The translations under genes and the position numbers were made by a program. The notes under the pieces are model-generated. The model was not told the origin of the DNA and did not search any database. It saw nothing but the letters and a program-made list of their open reading frames with translations. A stretch of 64,000 bases of DNA from Paramecium octaurelia (lineage: Eukaryota > Ciliophora > Oligohymenophorea > Peniculida > Parameciidae): NCBI GenBank assembly GCA_905182995.1, contig CAJJDP010000080.1, positions 310,001-374,000 of the forward strand, read 5' to 3'. Of this stretch, positions 26,601 to 38,813 are shown piece after piece (within the stretch, counting starts at the first letter, position 1; every line of letters starts with the position of its first letter).

Positions 26601-26623
26601 TCTTTTATAGCTTAAAAAGTTGA
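23606..26623 (+). CDS. Secreted acidic Asp/Glu/Gln-rich protein of about 997 aa
   Basis: The N-terminus MKNEIIILFLLLIARPLQAE is a clear signal peptide with cleavage likely after QA, so the product enters the secretory pathway. The next 550 residues are low-complexity and strongly acidic, with long Asp/Glu/Gln stretches. The last 250 residues (from about 25880) form a more ordered domain with cysteines (TCDPSYYGPNKEARQFAC, then QCSS). A 24-nt intron at 24748-24771 removes an in-frame TGA that otherwise looks like a premature stop, and the frame is the same on both sides. Possible roles, such as a Ca2+-binding secretory-granule protein, are speculation from the acidity and signal peptide. I do not recognise the C-terminal domain. 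Confidence 0.75.
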
Positions 26624-26889
26624 GATTAATTTTCATTTGAATTAACAAAATTTGTTTTATTATATTTAATACTAATATTTTCGAACATTTATTAAACTTA
26701 ATGAATCTATTAAAATGTAATAAGCTAATTTATTATTATAAAAATATAAATTCAATCTGTCTTTCCTCTTTTTGAATTTCATTTGATATCATATTAAATA
26801 CTAGTGTAAAGTTTAAGGTCACACTGACATTGAGGAGCTAAATTTAATCAATAGATAAAATAATTGACAATCAACATTCCATCTGTTGA

Positions 26890-28150
26890 ACTGACTAGAA
26901 TAGTGAAACATCTTGCAGCTGCTCCTGTAGATTATAAAAATACAGTTACAAAGAGAAGTTATCCAATGTCTTTATTTTTAAATTTGACCATATTTATGGT
27001 AGTCTTGCAAACATAACTATATAATATTTAGATTGTAAAATTACTCAACAAAATGTTAATGATTATTGCTAAGTTTTGTAAAGAAGGGCAAATTTACTCC
27101 AAGAAAAATTACAGCTCTTAAATAAAAGTATCCAAGAGTGAATGATTTTTCATAAACTTTGTAAAGTGCAACTATGATCACAATTTATATTAATATAGCA
27201 ACATTCTCAACATAAAGCTTCTATTTATTTTACTTATGCATATTATAAGGAATTAGAAAATGAATAAACAAAGAGCTTTGATTAAATTCAGAAAATAGTT
27301 CAAAGAAGATTTATTCAAATGACAATCCAGACTTTTTGATTCTTGAATATTCTTAACAATCTAAGGTGATTTCAACATGACTGGCAAAGCTACTATTTAA
27401 TAACTAATTAATTCTGATAAAAGTTTCTTAATGCATTCAATGTGTAAGAGATCTTTTTGGATGATTAATTTATCGAAAATTTTTTAGATAAAACATAAAA
27501 TACTGTTTTCTAATTGTTTTCAGTATTTTAGGAGAGCTCGAACAAATCTATGTTGTCGATAATATCAGAAAGAATGCAAAGTATAGATCAACTCAATATT
27601 TCGGTGTATTTTCATAAATTTAATTTATTTATTTATTTTCTAATCTTAATTTTAAAAGAATCATATTTTTTAATGATATATTTCAGAATTGATTCTAATT
27701 AATTTTCAATTAATTTATATTAATCTAAACAGATTTATGTTAAGGTGATCCAGAAATATTTAGAAAATGTAATAATAAATGATTTATCTTGCTATTTATG
27801 AAAATATCTTAAAGGGTATGTATTATCTTGGTAAATAAGTTAAAAACCAAAATTTAAGTAAGTAGAGTTGCAGCTTAATTTCAAAGGGCAATTAGTATAT
27901 TTTTAATACTAAATTAAAATAATTGATATTGAAACAGTAGCTCACTGTTTGAATTTATTATTATAAACGAGTCTCAGAACTGGAATCTCAAAAGTGTAGT
28001 GATTTTAATACATTTATCTTATTTGAATAATCATTTGAATTAATAGACGATTATAGTCAAGATTAAGTTTAGTAAGAAATTAAATCTTACAAAAATTAAA
28101 GAGATACATTAATGATAGGAATTAATAATGTTTAAATTTGAGAAGGGGCT
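26890..28150 (+). pseudogene. Decayed protein-coding region
   Basis: Plus-strand protein-like segments occur in different frames with TGA stops between them. One block is open from about 26890 to 27140 and includes DHIYGSLANITIQYLDCKI. A second, near 27180-27330, includes ASIYFTYAYYKELENEQ. A third, near 27310-27380, includes NDNPDFLILEYSQQSK. The last, near 27985-28140, includes FELIDDYSQDQVQQEIKSY. I could not link them by introns of normal size. The order and content vaguely recall ciliate membrane proteins with PAS-like regions, which is weak evidence. Most likely an inactivated gene copy. Confidence 0.4.
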
Positions 28151-28255
28151 AATGTATTTAGGGATTAGTAAGAGAAGAAAAGGCAAATAAAAATAAAGAG
28201 TGTATTAAACGATGTATTTTTTAATAATTTTCATTTAATAATATATAAGATAACT

Positions 28256-30380
28256 ATGAATAGACATATTCGATCAGGGTCTGAAAATAGGGTTTGGTTA
28301 ATTGATTAAAAAACAGGGAGTACAAGTTTAAGAACATCGGCATCTCGTATACGTTTGGGAAATGCTAATTCCTAGCCGTCAATCCGATAATATTATAGTG
28401 GTTAAGTAATGCATATTAATATGAAGTACTTTTATGATAAGCACAAATCTTATAATAAGGACATTTCAAAAGTGTTTAATAAATTTAATAGATTGAATCT
28501 TTAACCTTAATAGCATAGTTTACAAAATCTCACTTAGGATCATTATGTAACAAGAATAATCCCAGTTTCTCCAAGTCAAACATTGTTTTTAGATTAAGCA
28601 CTACCAGTAAAGGCAAACTCAAGCAAAATGTCTCATCGTAAAGTGAACTCGTTGCTAACTGTATTATTATTTGTCTTATATTGTTAAGTTTACACAAAAA
28701 TAAAAGCTCAAAAATGCAGGATCCTTATAAAACATAAAATTAAAGGAAAGATTAGTTTTGATAGTTTTAAATCACAACCTGACTAAGTACAATTTTATAA
28801 TAAACATTGATGCAAATCAATAGATAATTTAAGATATTGCTACTTTAATATACCTATTCCATTACAAAGAAGTTCATAAAGGGAAGCTGAATTATTACTC
28901 CATTAAGTAGGTAAGGAATTGTTGGATCAATTAAAGTTGGGATAAATAGAGTTGTATTTTTATTCTAAAGTAAAATTGTAATTAATTTAGAAAGGAGAGC
29001 CTTTGACATCCTTGTTTGATTGCCAACACCATAAAACGATAATAGTATCCCCAACGAAACAATTTAATGGCATAGCTGAGGCTAACAAAGTCTTAGAGTA
29101 TTTGGATCAATTGGAATGTGTCTTAAAGGATCAGCTGATTGGAGAATAGAAATCTGAGAGTTTGGAGACATTTATAAGCAAGAAATACCAAAGAAACATT
29201 TAAAATATAGCAGATTATTTGCAATAGCAAGACGATAAGGTTTCTAATTTTAGGTTGAATTCTTAAGAAGCTGAAAGTTTATACAAAAGATGCAAATTAA
29301 AAGCTTAAAAAAAGTTAAATTTAGATGATATATTATAAAAAAAATTTAATGACATCAAGTAAACACCCTTAACTGAAAAATATCAAAATTAAGATGAATA
29401 CTTAAATGATGATGAATAAATTACAATAGAACCAAGACAATTAGAAAATGAACATATTATTAGGTAATATAGTCGAGAATTGTAAATCCTATAAAAAACT
29501 ATAATATAAAATCATGATCCAGATGCTGTTGCTCAAAGTAATGTTTATTTATACTTTTAAGTGGTGCTACTTGGGGGAAAACTAGTGAAATATGAGGACC
29601 CATAATATCATGAGTAGCACTTAGATAAATTGCAGTAATATATAGGAAATAAGAAGGAGAATCAGAACACTTATGAGATCCAATTTGCAAAGAGTGCACA
29701 AACGAGCAAAAATAAATATCAACATATCAAGACTAAAAAGTAGATCCTCCAAACCCTTTAAAAGAGGCAGAAGCTATTATTTACTTAAAACATACCTCAA
29801 TTGATATAGGAAACAAAGCTAAACCGAAGAGAGTTATATTAGACATTTATATTATATTAAGCCTTGGAAGCTGTATCAAGTTAAATGGAGGATGCTTATG
29901 TGATTGGAGAGGGAGTGAGTTTTGAAGCGTTTCGAAATGGAATCTATTAGGTTTCAATGCAGCCGACTGATTTGGCAAAATAAATGTTTTAATAGATTGA
30001 TTACAATTTTTCAGGGTATTTGAATTGGAGAGAATTTTTGAATCTAATGGTGGCCATTAGAGCGAAGACTTTGATGGATAGAGTCAATTTATTCATCAAG
30101 ATTGCAGATAAAGATGGGAATAGAGCATTATCTTATGATGAAGTGCACAATTTAACTAGGATATGTTTAAGTAAATATATAAAAGTAATAAATTGTAAAA
30201 TGAAATTAGGATGATTGTCAATTATTAGATTTGTTATGCGATTATTTTACAAAATTAATCTTTGAAACATTAGAAGTTGATAAAAATGATGACATACCTT
30301 TGGAAAAGATTAAATAAACAATTTTGGATGGTGGAGAGAATTGTTAACTATTAAGTATGTTCTGTGGAGCTGATCTATGA
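28256..30380 (+). CDS. EF-hand protein
   Basis: Likely Ca2+-sensing protein of roughly 650-690 aa. The C-terminal part holds an EF-hand loop, DKDGNRALSYDEV, at about 30110-30150, followed by a degenerate second loop, EVDKNDDIPLEKI. The preceding segment (VIGEGVSFEAFRNGIY, then GYLNWREFLNLMV) is another EF-like helix-loop-helix. A 25-nt intron separates the two loops (GTAATA...AATTAG, starting at about 30185), and the stop is TGA 30378-30380. Upstream sequence is Gln/Lys-rich helical. An in-frame TGA at 28808-28810 must lie in an intron. A 28-nt intron at 28661-28688 is plausible, but the following junction is not resolved. The start at 28256 gives a basic N-terminus. Confidence 0.65.
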
Positions 30381-30424
30381 AGTTTAACAACTCACATATC
30401 ATTTGTTATTATTATGATTATATT

Positions 30425-31072
30425 TCACTTTTATAATGGCAATTCTTGTTTGTCTATCTTGACCTCTCCATCTAATGTGTAAATGAACACTTGTAATTTT
30501 TCTTTCTTGAACTCCAAAATCAAAAATGATGGAATGGAACTTTAAAATATTCATACAACTAATACTTTTGTTGTCCATTGAATCCTCCTGTTGCTGAACC
30601 TGGATTGATAATATATTTCTTCTCGACGGCTGTGACTTTAGCAACTCCGGTGTGTCCTGTAATGAGGACATCACCTTCCATTTCCTTCAAAAATGTATAT
30701 TAAGATTCTTCATCACCATGAGGCACAAGCTAAATACATATCCATATCTTACTTGATGTCCATGCACCATCACCATCTTCCATGATCCGATTTACACAAC
30801 CTTTGTCTCAGGTACCTCTTTCACTTCATCGAAATCTCCCTTTACAAAGTGAGTGTTTCCTGATAGTGTTTTGAGCCAATCTGCAGTTTCCCTGTTGCCA
30901 ACATTCCCTGTACAAAATACGTATTGGACTTTATTGGGTACAAGAAGATCTTTAAATTAAGGAGGCAAATCAGCAGCTCTTTAAGGAATGTTAAAATCAC
31001 CAATTACTAATCCAAGCTTCAATATTTAAGATGATTTACTTCTCCAAATTCCTCGTCGTAATACTCAGACAT
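30425..31072 (-). CDS. VPS29: Retromer subunit VPS29
   Basis: VPS29 is the metallophosphoesterase-fold subunit of retromer, which recycles cargo from endosomes to the Golgi. The predicted 191 aa match the usual length. Family blocks are visible in order: LVIGDFNIPQRAADLPPQFK, LLVPNKVQYVFCTGNVGNRE, VKGDFDE, VMVHGHQ, DVLITGHTG and YIINPGSATGGFN. The metal-site positions of the fold are only partly conserved, as in other VPS29 proteins. Three introns fit exactly: 31017-31039 (23 nt), 30730-30752 (23 nt) and 30540-30565 (26 nt). The C-terminus ends EVKIDKQELPLQK before TGA 30425-30427. It is convergent with the EF-hand gene, with 44 bp between the stops. Confidence 0.93.
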
Positions 31073-31372
31073 TATTTGCCAATATTATTTATATTAATAT
31101 ATTATATAATAAACGATTCCATATTATTTCTAATTGAGCATTCTACTCTGAATTCATTCCTTAATTGAGTATTCTATTATCTCAATGCGCCGAATTTTGT
31201 TTTATAGAATTAGGATCTTTTTATTAAATAAAAAAAATCATTTAATGCTTTTAATAGTTCTAGATTCATAGACATATTATTTTTAAGTTCATTTGCATGG
31301 TTTCAGGATGTAGATAACAAAAATATAACTTACTTGGCATGTTTTTAGAATTTGTTAATATTATTATAAAAA
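31073..31372. other. 300-bp divergent intergenic region
   Basis: AT-rich gap between the divergent VPS29 and FCP1 start codons. No open frame or recognisable element was seen. It presumably holds both promoters. Confidence 0.5.
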
Positions 31373-33378
31373 ATGAGACCAAAATATTAGTAAACTTAGA
31401 ATGATAGTAACAGTCAGGTTAGGATTAATATAAAACATGTATCCCCCATTCAAATAGAAGTATTGAAGTAAACAGGTGAAAGGGTGGAAGAGAGCTAAAA
31501 AATTGGAGTTTACGCATTTGAAAATCAAAACAAATCAATTTTGGCATCTTCATCAGGATACATCGTGTGGGCCTAAAATCAATAGGTTTTTGAAATACCA
31601 GCCACTGATCAATACTTTACTATAGGAGTAATTTATAAAAATAAAAGCGAAATGCCTAATCAGGTAATAGTATTATTTATTTGAAGCAGGATGATTACGA
31701 TATTAATACTGCATCTACTTCGTCATAAGCACAGCAATATTATACAAAACTGAGTTTCTCATAACTATCCCTAAAGAATTGCTAAGGCAACATCCAAATT
31801 TTAAAGTGGAGAGTGAATGTGGGAGATTTTATTTCCCCAACTATGATTCTAGGTATTTGCGCTGAAGAAAACTAACAAGATGAAATTGATTTGAAACCTA
31901 GGATAAGAGGTCGCATCATAGAATTGGCTAAGACGAAAACTATATTTTCAAGAAATGATGTTCTATTGGTAATTGATATTGCATAGACTTGCAACCACTT
32001 GAAAATTGAAAAAAGCTATTGTGTTATTTGTAATGAGAAGGTCATTAGAAATGAGGAAACCTTGGATCTTAATTATTCAGATGACATTTCTAAGAAGATT
32101 TCAAAAGAAATTGTACTTGACATCTTAAAGAAAAGGAAACTCATAATGGTGCTTGATTTAGACTAAACGATTCTACACGCCATAAAGGTTACGAATAGCT
32201 TTAACAAATATGATTTTTGTGATAAGTAGAATAAAATGCTACAGCCTGATAGTGATGGACAATTCAATGGGTTCAATTAATTGGGGTTTAATATTAAGGA
32301 ACACTTTTTAGAAATGGCTTGTGATTCATAGAGCAAATTTATAATTAAATTAAGACCCTATTTCGAGCAGTTTTTCTTAACATTAATACCGCTTTTTGAT
32401 ATCTTCATTTACACAAAAGCAAGTAGATCATATGCAGAGTTCATCTTGAACTTTATTTCCAAAAGATTAAATGAGGTCATTCCTGAACACAAGCCTTTCT
32501 TTCCTCCACAACGAGTCTTATCGCGAGAAGATACTATATGTTCAAATAGTAAATCGCTGAATAGACTATTTTATCCAGGAATTGCAACTAATTTACTAGT
32601 AATTCTTGATGATAACGCTGGGATGTGGAATCAATTCAAAGAGAATCTCATTCATACTAAACCGTTTGTATACTTTGATGAACATTGTTCTACTAAAGAT
32701 GGACAAGGAATTGCAACTGAGGTTGAATAAGAAGTATAAATCTACAATAAAAATGATTTCTGGCTATATACAATTACATAGAAATTGAAAGATATATCTG
32801 ATTAATTTTGGAAGTAATTTAAATTGGCTCAAGATGATCCTAATTTCATAGTCGAGTTTGAATAATAGATATCTAAGGCTAAAAAAATTAAAACTGAAAT
32901 TATAGAGGAAACCAATAATCGATTGGAAGAAAGAACCCCTTTGGATTTGATCATCAATAGAAAAATTAGTGTTCCAACGATATATTCAGAAATGAGAAGC
33001 AATGTATTAAATGGCGTTACTTTATTTTTTGCAATTTCAGAAGCACACGAAGATTCCATTAAGAGAGGATTAGAATATGCAAAGGATAAGGCTGTGTATC
33101 TAGGAGCCAAGGTTTACAGAGAGTTTAAAGAAGAGTGGTTCGTTGGCCAAGAAAATAGTTTTGTTATTACCGTTGGAAGAAGAAAGATTAGGAGTATTAC
33201 GATTGCTCAGGAGAAGAATGTTCCTATAATACATTACAAGTGGATTGAAGATTGCGATAATTATTTGTTCAAAGCAGATTATAAACTTTATATTGAAAAG
33301 GAAGATGGAAACAATAAAAACTTAACTGAAGATGATTAGAGAGATTATGTATTAAAATGTTAGTTGATGAAAATATGA
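31373..33378 (+). CDS. FCP1: FCP1-like RNA polymerase II CTD phosphatase
   Basis: Nuclear Ser phosphatase that dephosphorylates the RNA polymerase II C-terminal domain so the polymerase can be recycled. The predicted 659 aa have the FCP1 layout. The catalytic DxDxT motif is LIMVLDLDQTILHA near 32145, with the Gln encoded by TAA. The second acidic motif is VILDDNAGMW near 32600. The C-terminal BRCT domain is at about 32990-33300, with the typical late Trp in HYKWIEDC. A 26-nt intron at 31664-31689 joins the non-catalytic N-terminal segment to the rest. The start at 31373 is the first ATG in frame. The TGA is at 33376-33378. Confidence 0.9.
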
Positions 33379-33429
33379 GGGATAAATTATTTGTTCAATT
33401 TGATTATAATTAAAAAAATAAATTTATTT

Positions 33430-34419
33430 ATGTATTAATACTACTCATCAAGAAGCTCTATTTAAGAAAACGATCGCAACAGATCTTTTGGGAACATGCT
33501 TAATTCCACTAAATCTGATACTCTTTAGACTGATTAGAAACACTAAGGATGTTTACAACGTCTCCAATTATTAATCTAAGAATTAGATCGAATGGCTGAG
33601 GCTTAGCAAAGGGCCAACCAAGAAATAGCCTCATTGAGATAGGAACTGGAATAGGCTAAGCAAAATAACTAGACTCTAGTCTTGAATAATGGTTTCGATT
33701 CTGAAATTCTTGAAGAATTAAAGCTACAGCAATAAAAATTTAATCAATACAAACAAGTTAAAGAATAATAAGTTGAAGAATTAGAAAATGAACTTCTCTA
33801 AATTCATAAGCAATTCAAAGAAGAAAAGCTCATTCGTATGGACTTGAGTTAGAAGTTTGAATAAAAATAAATTGAAGCTGAGTTTTTATAGAAAGAACTT
33901 TAAAGAAATGCTGAAGAACATCAAGATCAGAATGATAGTGGCATTCTTAATTAATTACATGAAGATGTTATTGAGTTGCAATGTCAAAATAAAGAACTCA
34001 GAAACATCAATTTAGGTTATCAAAAACAAATAGAACAACTTTTAGAAAACTAATAAATAATGGAATAAAAATTAAAATAATATTAAGCTGAAATATCATT
34101 CTAACCATCCCCCAACAAAAGTTAATATGAATTCTCTTCACCACAATATAAAACAGAATCTATTAAAAAATACAATAGAACCAAGACAATGCAGCCCATG
34201 GATTTTGCAGATCATCAAAGTCTTAATTAATAACCAGCATCAAGGCCATCATTAAATATTTTTCAATAAAGATTATCATAAGTTCAAATAGGGTAAAAAA
34301 GTGATTTAGATAATCATTAAAATTAATAAGATACTATTAAAAAAGATTCTCTTAGAAGCAAACCTAAACCTGTGGAAAACATAAAGTATAGTAAAAGCAA
34401 GTTTGCTCAATAATCTTGA
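33430..34419 (+). CDS. Coiled-coil protein, 329 aa
   Basis: Single uninterrupted frame of 329 codons ending at TGA 34417-34419. Residues about 45-230 are a continuous Glu/Gln/Lys coiled coil (for example RMAEAQQRANQEIASLRQEL). The C-terminal third is polar, Ser/Gln/Pro-rich and probably disordered. No membrane span or known domain was seen. It starts 51 bp after the FCP1 stop on the same strand. The function is unknown. Confidence 0.75.
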
Positions 34420-34499
34420 TTGTGATATTTTAATAATTTCAGTTATCATAATAGTATTTAACTTCTTATAATTTTTCAGCATATATAAAAATAGACTAT

Positions 34500-35435
34500 C
34501 TAACATTCAAATATTAGTAAACTATTAAGAGAACTATCAAATTGGAGAATAATGAATACTATCTCTGATTTTGGAACGATAATCATAAATTAGATAAATA
34601 ACAACGGAAGGATTAATTAAGTTAGAGAAAAAAAGGTTACTTGATTATAAATAAGTTGCCAAAATAGAAGCACATGAATTTTCATTATTAGTAATAGATT
34701 TGAATGAAGCTATTAGATATTACATTGTCCTAGTAAAGCAAATATAAAATAAAGGTTCATTCCAACAATGAAACTGAATACTCCTTTTTCTTACTTTCAT
34801 CACTCCCACATATTAAATACTTCATAAACTTTAATATTTCTGTTAAAATTTTCAAGAAGTTGCACTTATTCTTTAATTTTCTATGAGTATCTTAACCGAC
34901 ATATGCCTTTAAACCGACCTACTTTAGATTGTTTTTGCATGTTCTATTTGACTTAAATGATGAATTTTTGTATTCCACACTTTTTAAAATTGGAAATAAG
35001 CAATAATAAAATTGTAGAACTCGGTGTATTATAGATGATCATATATTTTTTAGAATAACCTTACACAGACTTTAAATAACCTATTGATTGATGATATTTA
35101 TGATTTTATGGATATCAATAAATTTTTATCTTCATTATGGTAATTATTATCCACTTTGTTTAATTATTTCTTATGAATTAATTAATAATCTCCAGACTTA
35201 ATTAAAAATCTAGACAAATTCCATTAGAAGTTTGAAATTTCAATTAAAAACCTCATATGTAATAATCAAATCTTAAAACAAGAATTTTCTGTGTTTTTTA
35301 TATTAATGAGTATTAAAAATTAAAGCATTTTTGTTTTTCCAGAAGAATTAATCTAATTAGATTGTGATCAATATTTTTTCATTCAGAATTTTTCTATAAA
35401 ATTATTTAAGAATATAATCAATCTAAACTAACCAA
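34500..35435 (+). pseudogene. Decayed coding region upstream of the histidine-kinase-like gene
   Basis: Plus-strand stretches read as protein in changing frames. Examples are LIKLEKKRLLDYKQVAKIEA near 34620, FQEVALILQFSMSILTDICL near 34850, and a 110-codon block at about 35178-35520 that includes PDLIKNLDKFHQKFEIS and overlaps the next gene's start in another frame. TGA stops and frame changes without matching introns suggest a broken gene, possibly a relative of the intact downstream gene. This is an inference. An alternative is a multi-intron gene that I failed to assemble. Confidence 0.35.
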
Positions 35436-37190
35436 ATGAATAAAATTAAGCTTTCCTTCAGAAGCCAATAAAAGCAAAACCAATTTTTTACAGATCAACT
35501 TCCAATGCTAACTTTTTTTTATGAAAGAGTGTGCATTTTTGGATCAATCAGTGCAGTAATTATTTTTTCTTTAGAATTCACATACCCTATTGGATTTGGC
35601 AATAGCAAATATCTTATAATTTGTTTGCCCTTGGTATTTTTCATTTCCTTTAAACTAATCAAAAGGTACCCAAAATTATTTAACTACATTTTACCTCTCA
35701 ACAATCTTCTAATTGGTTTACTCTACAATATCAACCTTCTATTTAATTTCATTCCCGACTTAAATTTAATGATTGGATAGACAGTTGTTTTAGTTTAATT
35801 CAGCCTGCTTTTGGGTTCGAACTTTGTTCTAAATATGGCAATTATAATATTTAACTTTTCCACTTTAATTTTAGTGTAAACAGTAGTTCAGAAATCATTT
35901 AATGGAAATCAAATAATGTTCATATTAGGTAATCAAGAATAACATAATTTAGCTCTTATTTTGTCCTGCTTGTCTTATTACTCCAATGAATATCAGAAAC
36001 GAGAGTTTTTCTTACTAAAATAGCGAGACGATGTGCAATATGGCAGCTTGATCGAACAATTTAGTATATAACTAATGAAAATTAAGTATGACAGAAGAAC
36101 AAATTTCCTCAAATTAGAATCCTAAAATCATCCATAAGCAGGATTCAATTTCTCTACCTAAGAGGAGTTTAGATAATTCATCAGATAAATTCAAATTTTA
36201 AAACAACAAAGGAATACTCTGATCTAATCTAAAATGTCCTCTTCAAGAATAAGGAATGATTTTACTTAGTAGAATTCTCAAATTCGATTTCCTCGGCTAT
36301 CTGTTCCTAATTTGGAGAATACTGAAACTCTGGAACAATTACTACATAAATCATTTACCTCTTAAAAAAATGAGAATTTTGATTTCTTATAGGGTTACGA
36401 CACTATTGGGAAATGCGATTATAAAATAAAAATCTTATATATAATTGAAAAAGGTGAAGCGAAGGCAATAGTATTACTTTAGTAGAATGAAGTGAAAAGA
36501 CAGTTAATTAAAGTCAAATAATAACGAGATTATCTAAGAAAGGTGATATCGTAATTTCAATCCATTTTTGAAATTCGAATAAAATAGTTGAGTTCACTTA
36601 TAAATCCAAAGAAATGCCTATCATATACTATTTTATCTTCAGAAATATCGTTTCGCCTCGTTTAATTCATATCAGAGTACTTCTCAATTTGTATAAGCAA
36701 AAACGACATTCCAAAATTGAAAATTTCAACTATTTATATAGAAAATCTATTATAATAAATAGAAAACCGTATTAAGGATTACTTGGATTCAAGATTAATA
36801 AAATTTACATATCAAACAGATCACAATTTAATTATAATTAATGATACTTATCTAATAACTCATTTAATACTAAGTCTATTGTGTTTTTTGGTTCAAAAAT
36901 CTCCAGTATAAATCAGTTTATACATAAACTAGAATTAAGAATCAAAGAATTAAGTGGCAAATGTGGATGAGATCATAATCAAAATAAACGCTTAATTTAC
37001 TGGAACTCCAAAGAGAGTATTTGAAATAGATTGCTTTAATTAAATGATAAAAAAGGTTATCAAAATTATTGGTCCCACTGAATAATTGATTAATGAATAC
37101 GATAACAATTAGTTTGGATAGGTAATCAAATTTGAATGTGTTATCTTTAAGAATATAAACTCATTTAAAGACATTTTTTCAAAACTCTGA
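35436..37190 (+). CDS. Membrane histidine-kinase-like protein without phospho-acceptor His
   Basis: Continuous 584-codon frame without introns. The first 180 residues contain about four to five hydrophobic spans, for example IFGSISAVIIFSLEF and YLIICLPLVFFISFKLI. A polar linker follows, then at about residue 370 a helix QSIFEIRIKQLSSLI that aligns with the H-box S-x-H-E-L-R-T-P-L of histidine kinases. The acceptor His position is Phe and the Pro is missing. The last 200 residues (KISTIYIENLLQQIENRIKD, later LITHLILSLLCFLVQKS, and GPTEQL) resemble a very divergent HATPase fold without clear N, G1 or G2 boxes. It is probably an inactive receptor-type relative. The family assignment is tentative. 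Confidence 0.6.
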
Positions 37191-37287
37191 TTTTTATATT
37201 TATCCTTAATTGTATATCACTATTAATTTTATTTTATGACCTGACTTAAAGAATCCAATAATATCCTCAATCAAAATTAGCTAAAGA

Positions 37288-38813
37288 ATGGTCATGTTTT
37301 ATAAATTTATGAATAATTAAATATAATAATTACAGTTGTATACATGACACAGTTGCCCAAACTTATCCAAGAAACCTCATTATTTGAATGCAGAGGTAAC
37401 CCATAAATAAATATGAAGAGTTAAAGTAACAGTAACCAGATAATATTATTTATGATAAAACCATGAAAAGTATAAAAGTACATTAATCTAGAGGTTTCGT
37501 TTTGAAAGTCGGTCCTACCAATCCGTATACGTATGTCAATTCTTAAGAATTAAATGTCAAGGGTTCCAATTTATACGTGCAAATATATGTGATTGAAAAA
37601 TTAAAATTTATCCTTGAACTTTCTTTTAAAGATGAAGTATAGATTTCTATAATTAATGCAGTCTTACAAAATAATTGTAGGTCCAAATTTTCAATAAACA
37701 TATTCAAAAAACAAAAACGAAGTTAAAATATCAAGTGCATTCATATTAACAAAGAAATGGATCAGTTTAGGATTTGACGTTGATAGTTTTTTCAAAGCTG
37801 GAGAATTGTAAGTAAAGATGCTAAGTATTCAATCCTTAGGTAGATTGAAAAGAATTTATGAATCTAATATTGTTAGCAAAATAAAGTAATAATAATGTAT
37901 AACAAAGTGATGGTTAATGTCTGATTCAGAAAATATGTGAAAAAAGAATTTTGGAACTATTACCAATGAGTATTAGAGCATAATCTGAAAAGTTAGAAAT
38001 TAGAAAATAATAACTAACTAATCAACAACGACGATTATCCACTATTTCTAATTCTTAAGAAAGGAATCTCGAAAGTTCATCAGATAAAAAATCCTTCTAG
38101 ACAAAATAACTTAACTTTAACATCTAATAGCAAACTAAATTAAGCAATCTAAATGCATTAAAGGTCAAGTCCTCTTCATAACTCTTATTAAATAATTGTC
38201 CCAAGAATGTTTATTAGAGAAAACAATCTAATAAACAACAGGATTGCAAATTATTGAAGAAGTCAACTCCACAAAACCTCCTATACCTTCAAAATGTAAT
38301 ACGAGCAAACTAAGTACACAATTCTAGTTATAGAAAAAAGCTGTATAAAGTTTTCTTAGACATAATTAAGAGTCTTAAAATGGAAGTAATTGTATCAATG
38401 ACCCTTGCGATGAAGCAAAAATAGATAATGATTAAAAACATAAATAATCTCAAATCAGCTCTGGAGTTAAGGACTTGTATTATGAGTGTGAAAATTCTGA
38501 ATATTAAACCAAATATGGGAAGTTTTCAAACACTTTTACTCGTCCATTGGGATTATCATCCTACAATCATAGGTTGGTTTCTCGATAGTCTACTAATTAG
38601 AACTAAGGAAGTACTAACGAATATTTTTATTTAAGCAGCTAATAAATTGAATAAAATTAAAGTGTTAATTAAACAGCAAATGAAATTGAAGAGTAAATAG
38701 AGGCTCCAGAATTAAAAAGTAAAATGACAGAAGAAAGTTTCAATTCTATAAATGGCTTACAAATTAAGTAAGAAGATAGTTAAGAAGAACTTGCAGTTTC
38801 AAAATTCGAATGA
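37288..38813 (+). CDS. CFAP20-domain protein
   Basis: The segment from about 37420 to 37860 resembles the CFAP20/DUF667 domain of ciliary and basal-body proteins: NIIYDKTMKSIKVHQSRGFV, then LYVQIYVIEKLKFILELSF, then KKWISLGFDVDSFFKAGEL and LGRLKRIYESN. Two 25-nt introns (37396-37420 and 37637-37661) connect these blocks. An 18-nt intron at about 37336-37353 would link them to the ATG at 37288, which is uncertain. The C-terminal half is long, polar and Ser/Gln-rich, ending at TGA 38811-38813. Its internal junctions between 37880 and 38330 are not fully resolved. A protein of doublet microtubules or cilia is the expected role, inferred from the domain. Confidence 0.55.

Noticed and set aside
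30392-30424. VPS29 seemed to lack a stop and run into the EF-hand gene.
   Set aside because: Rereading showed a TGA at 30425-30427 after ELPLQK, the expected C-terminus.
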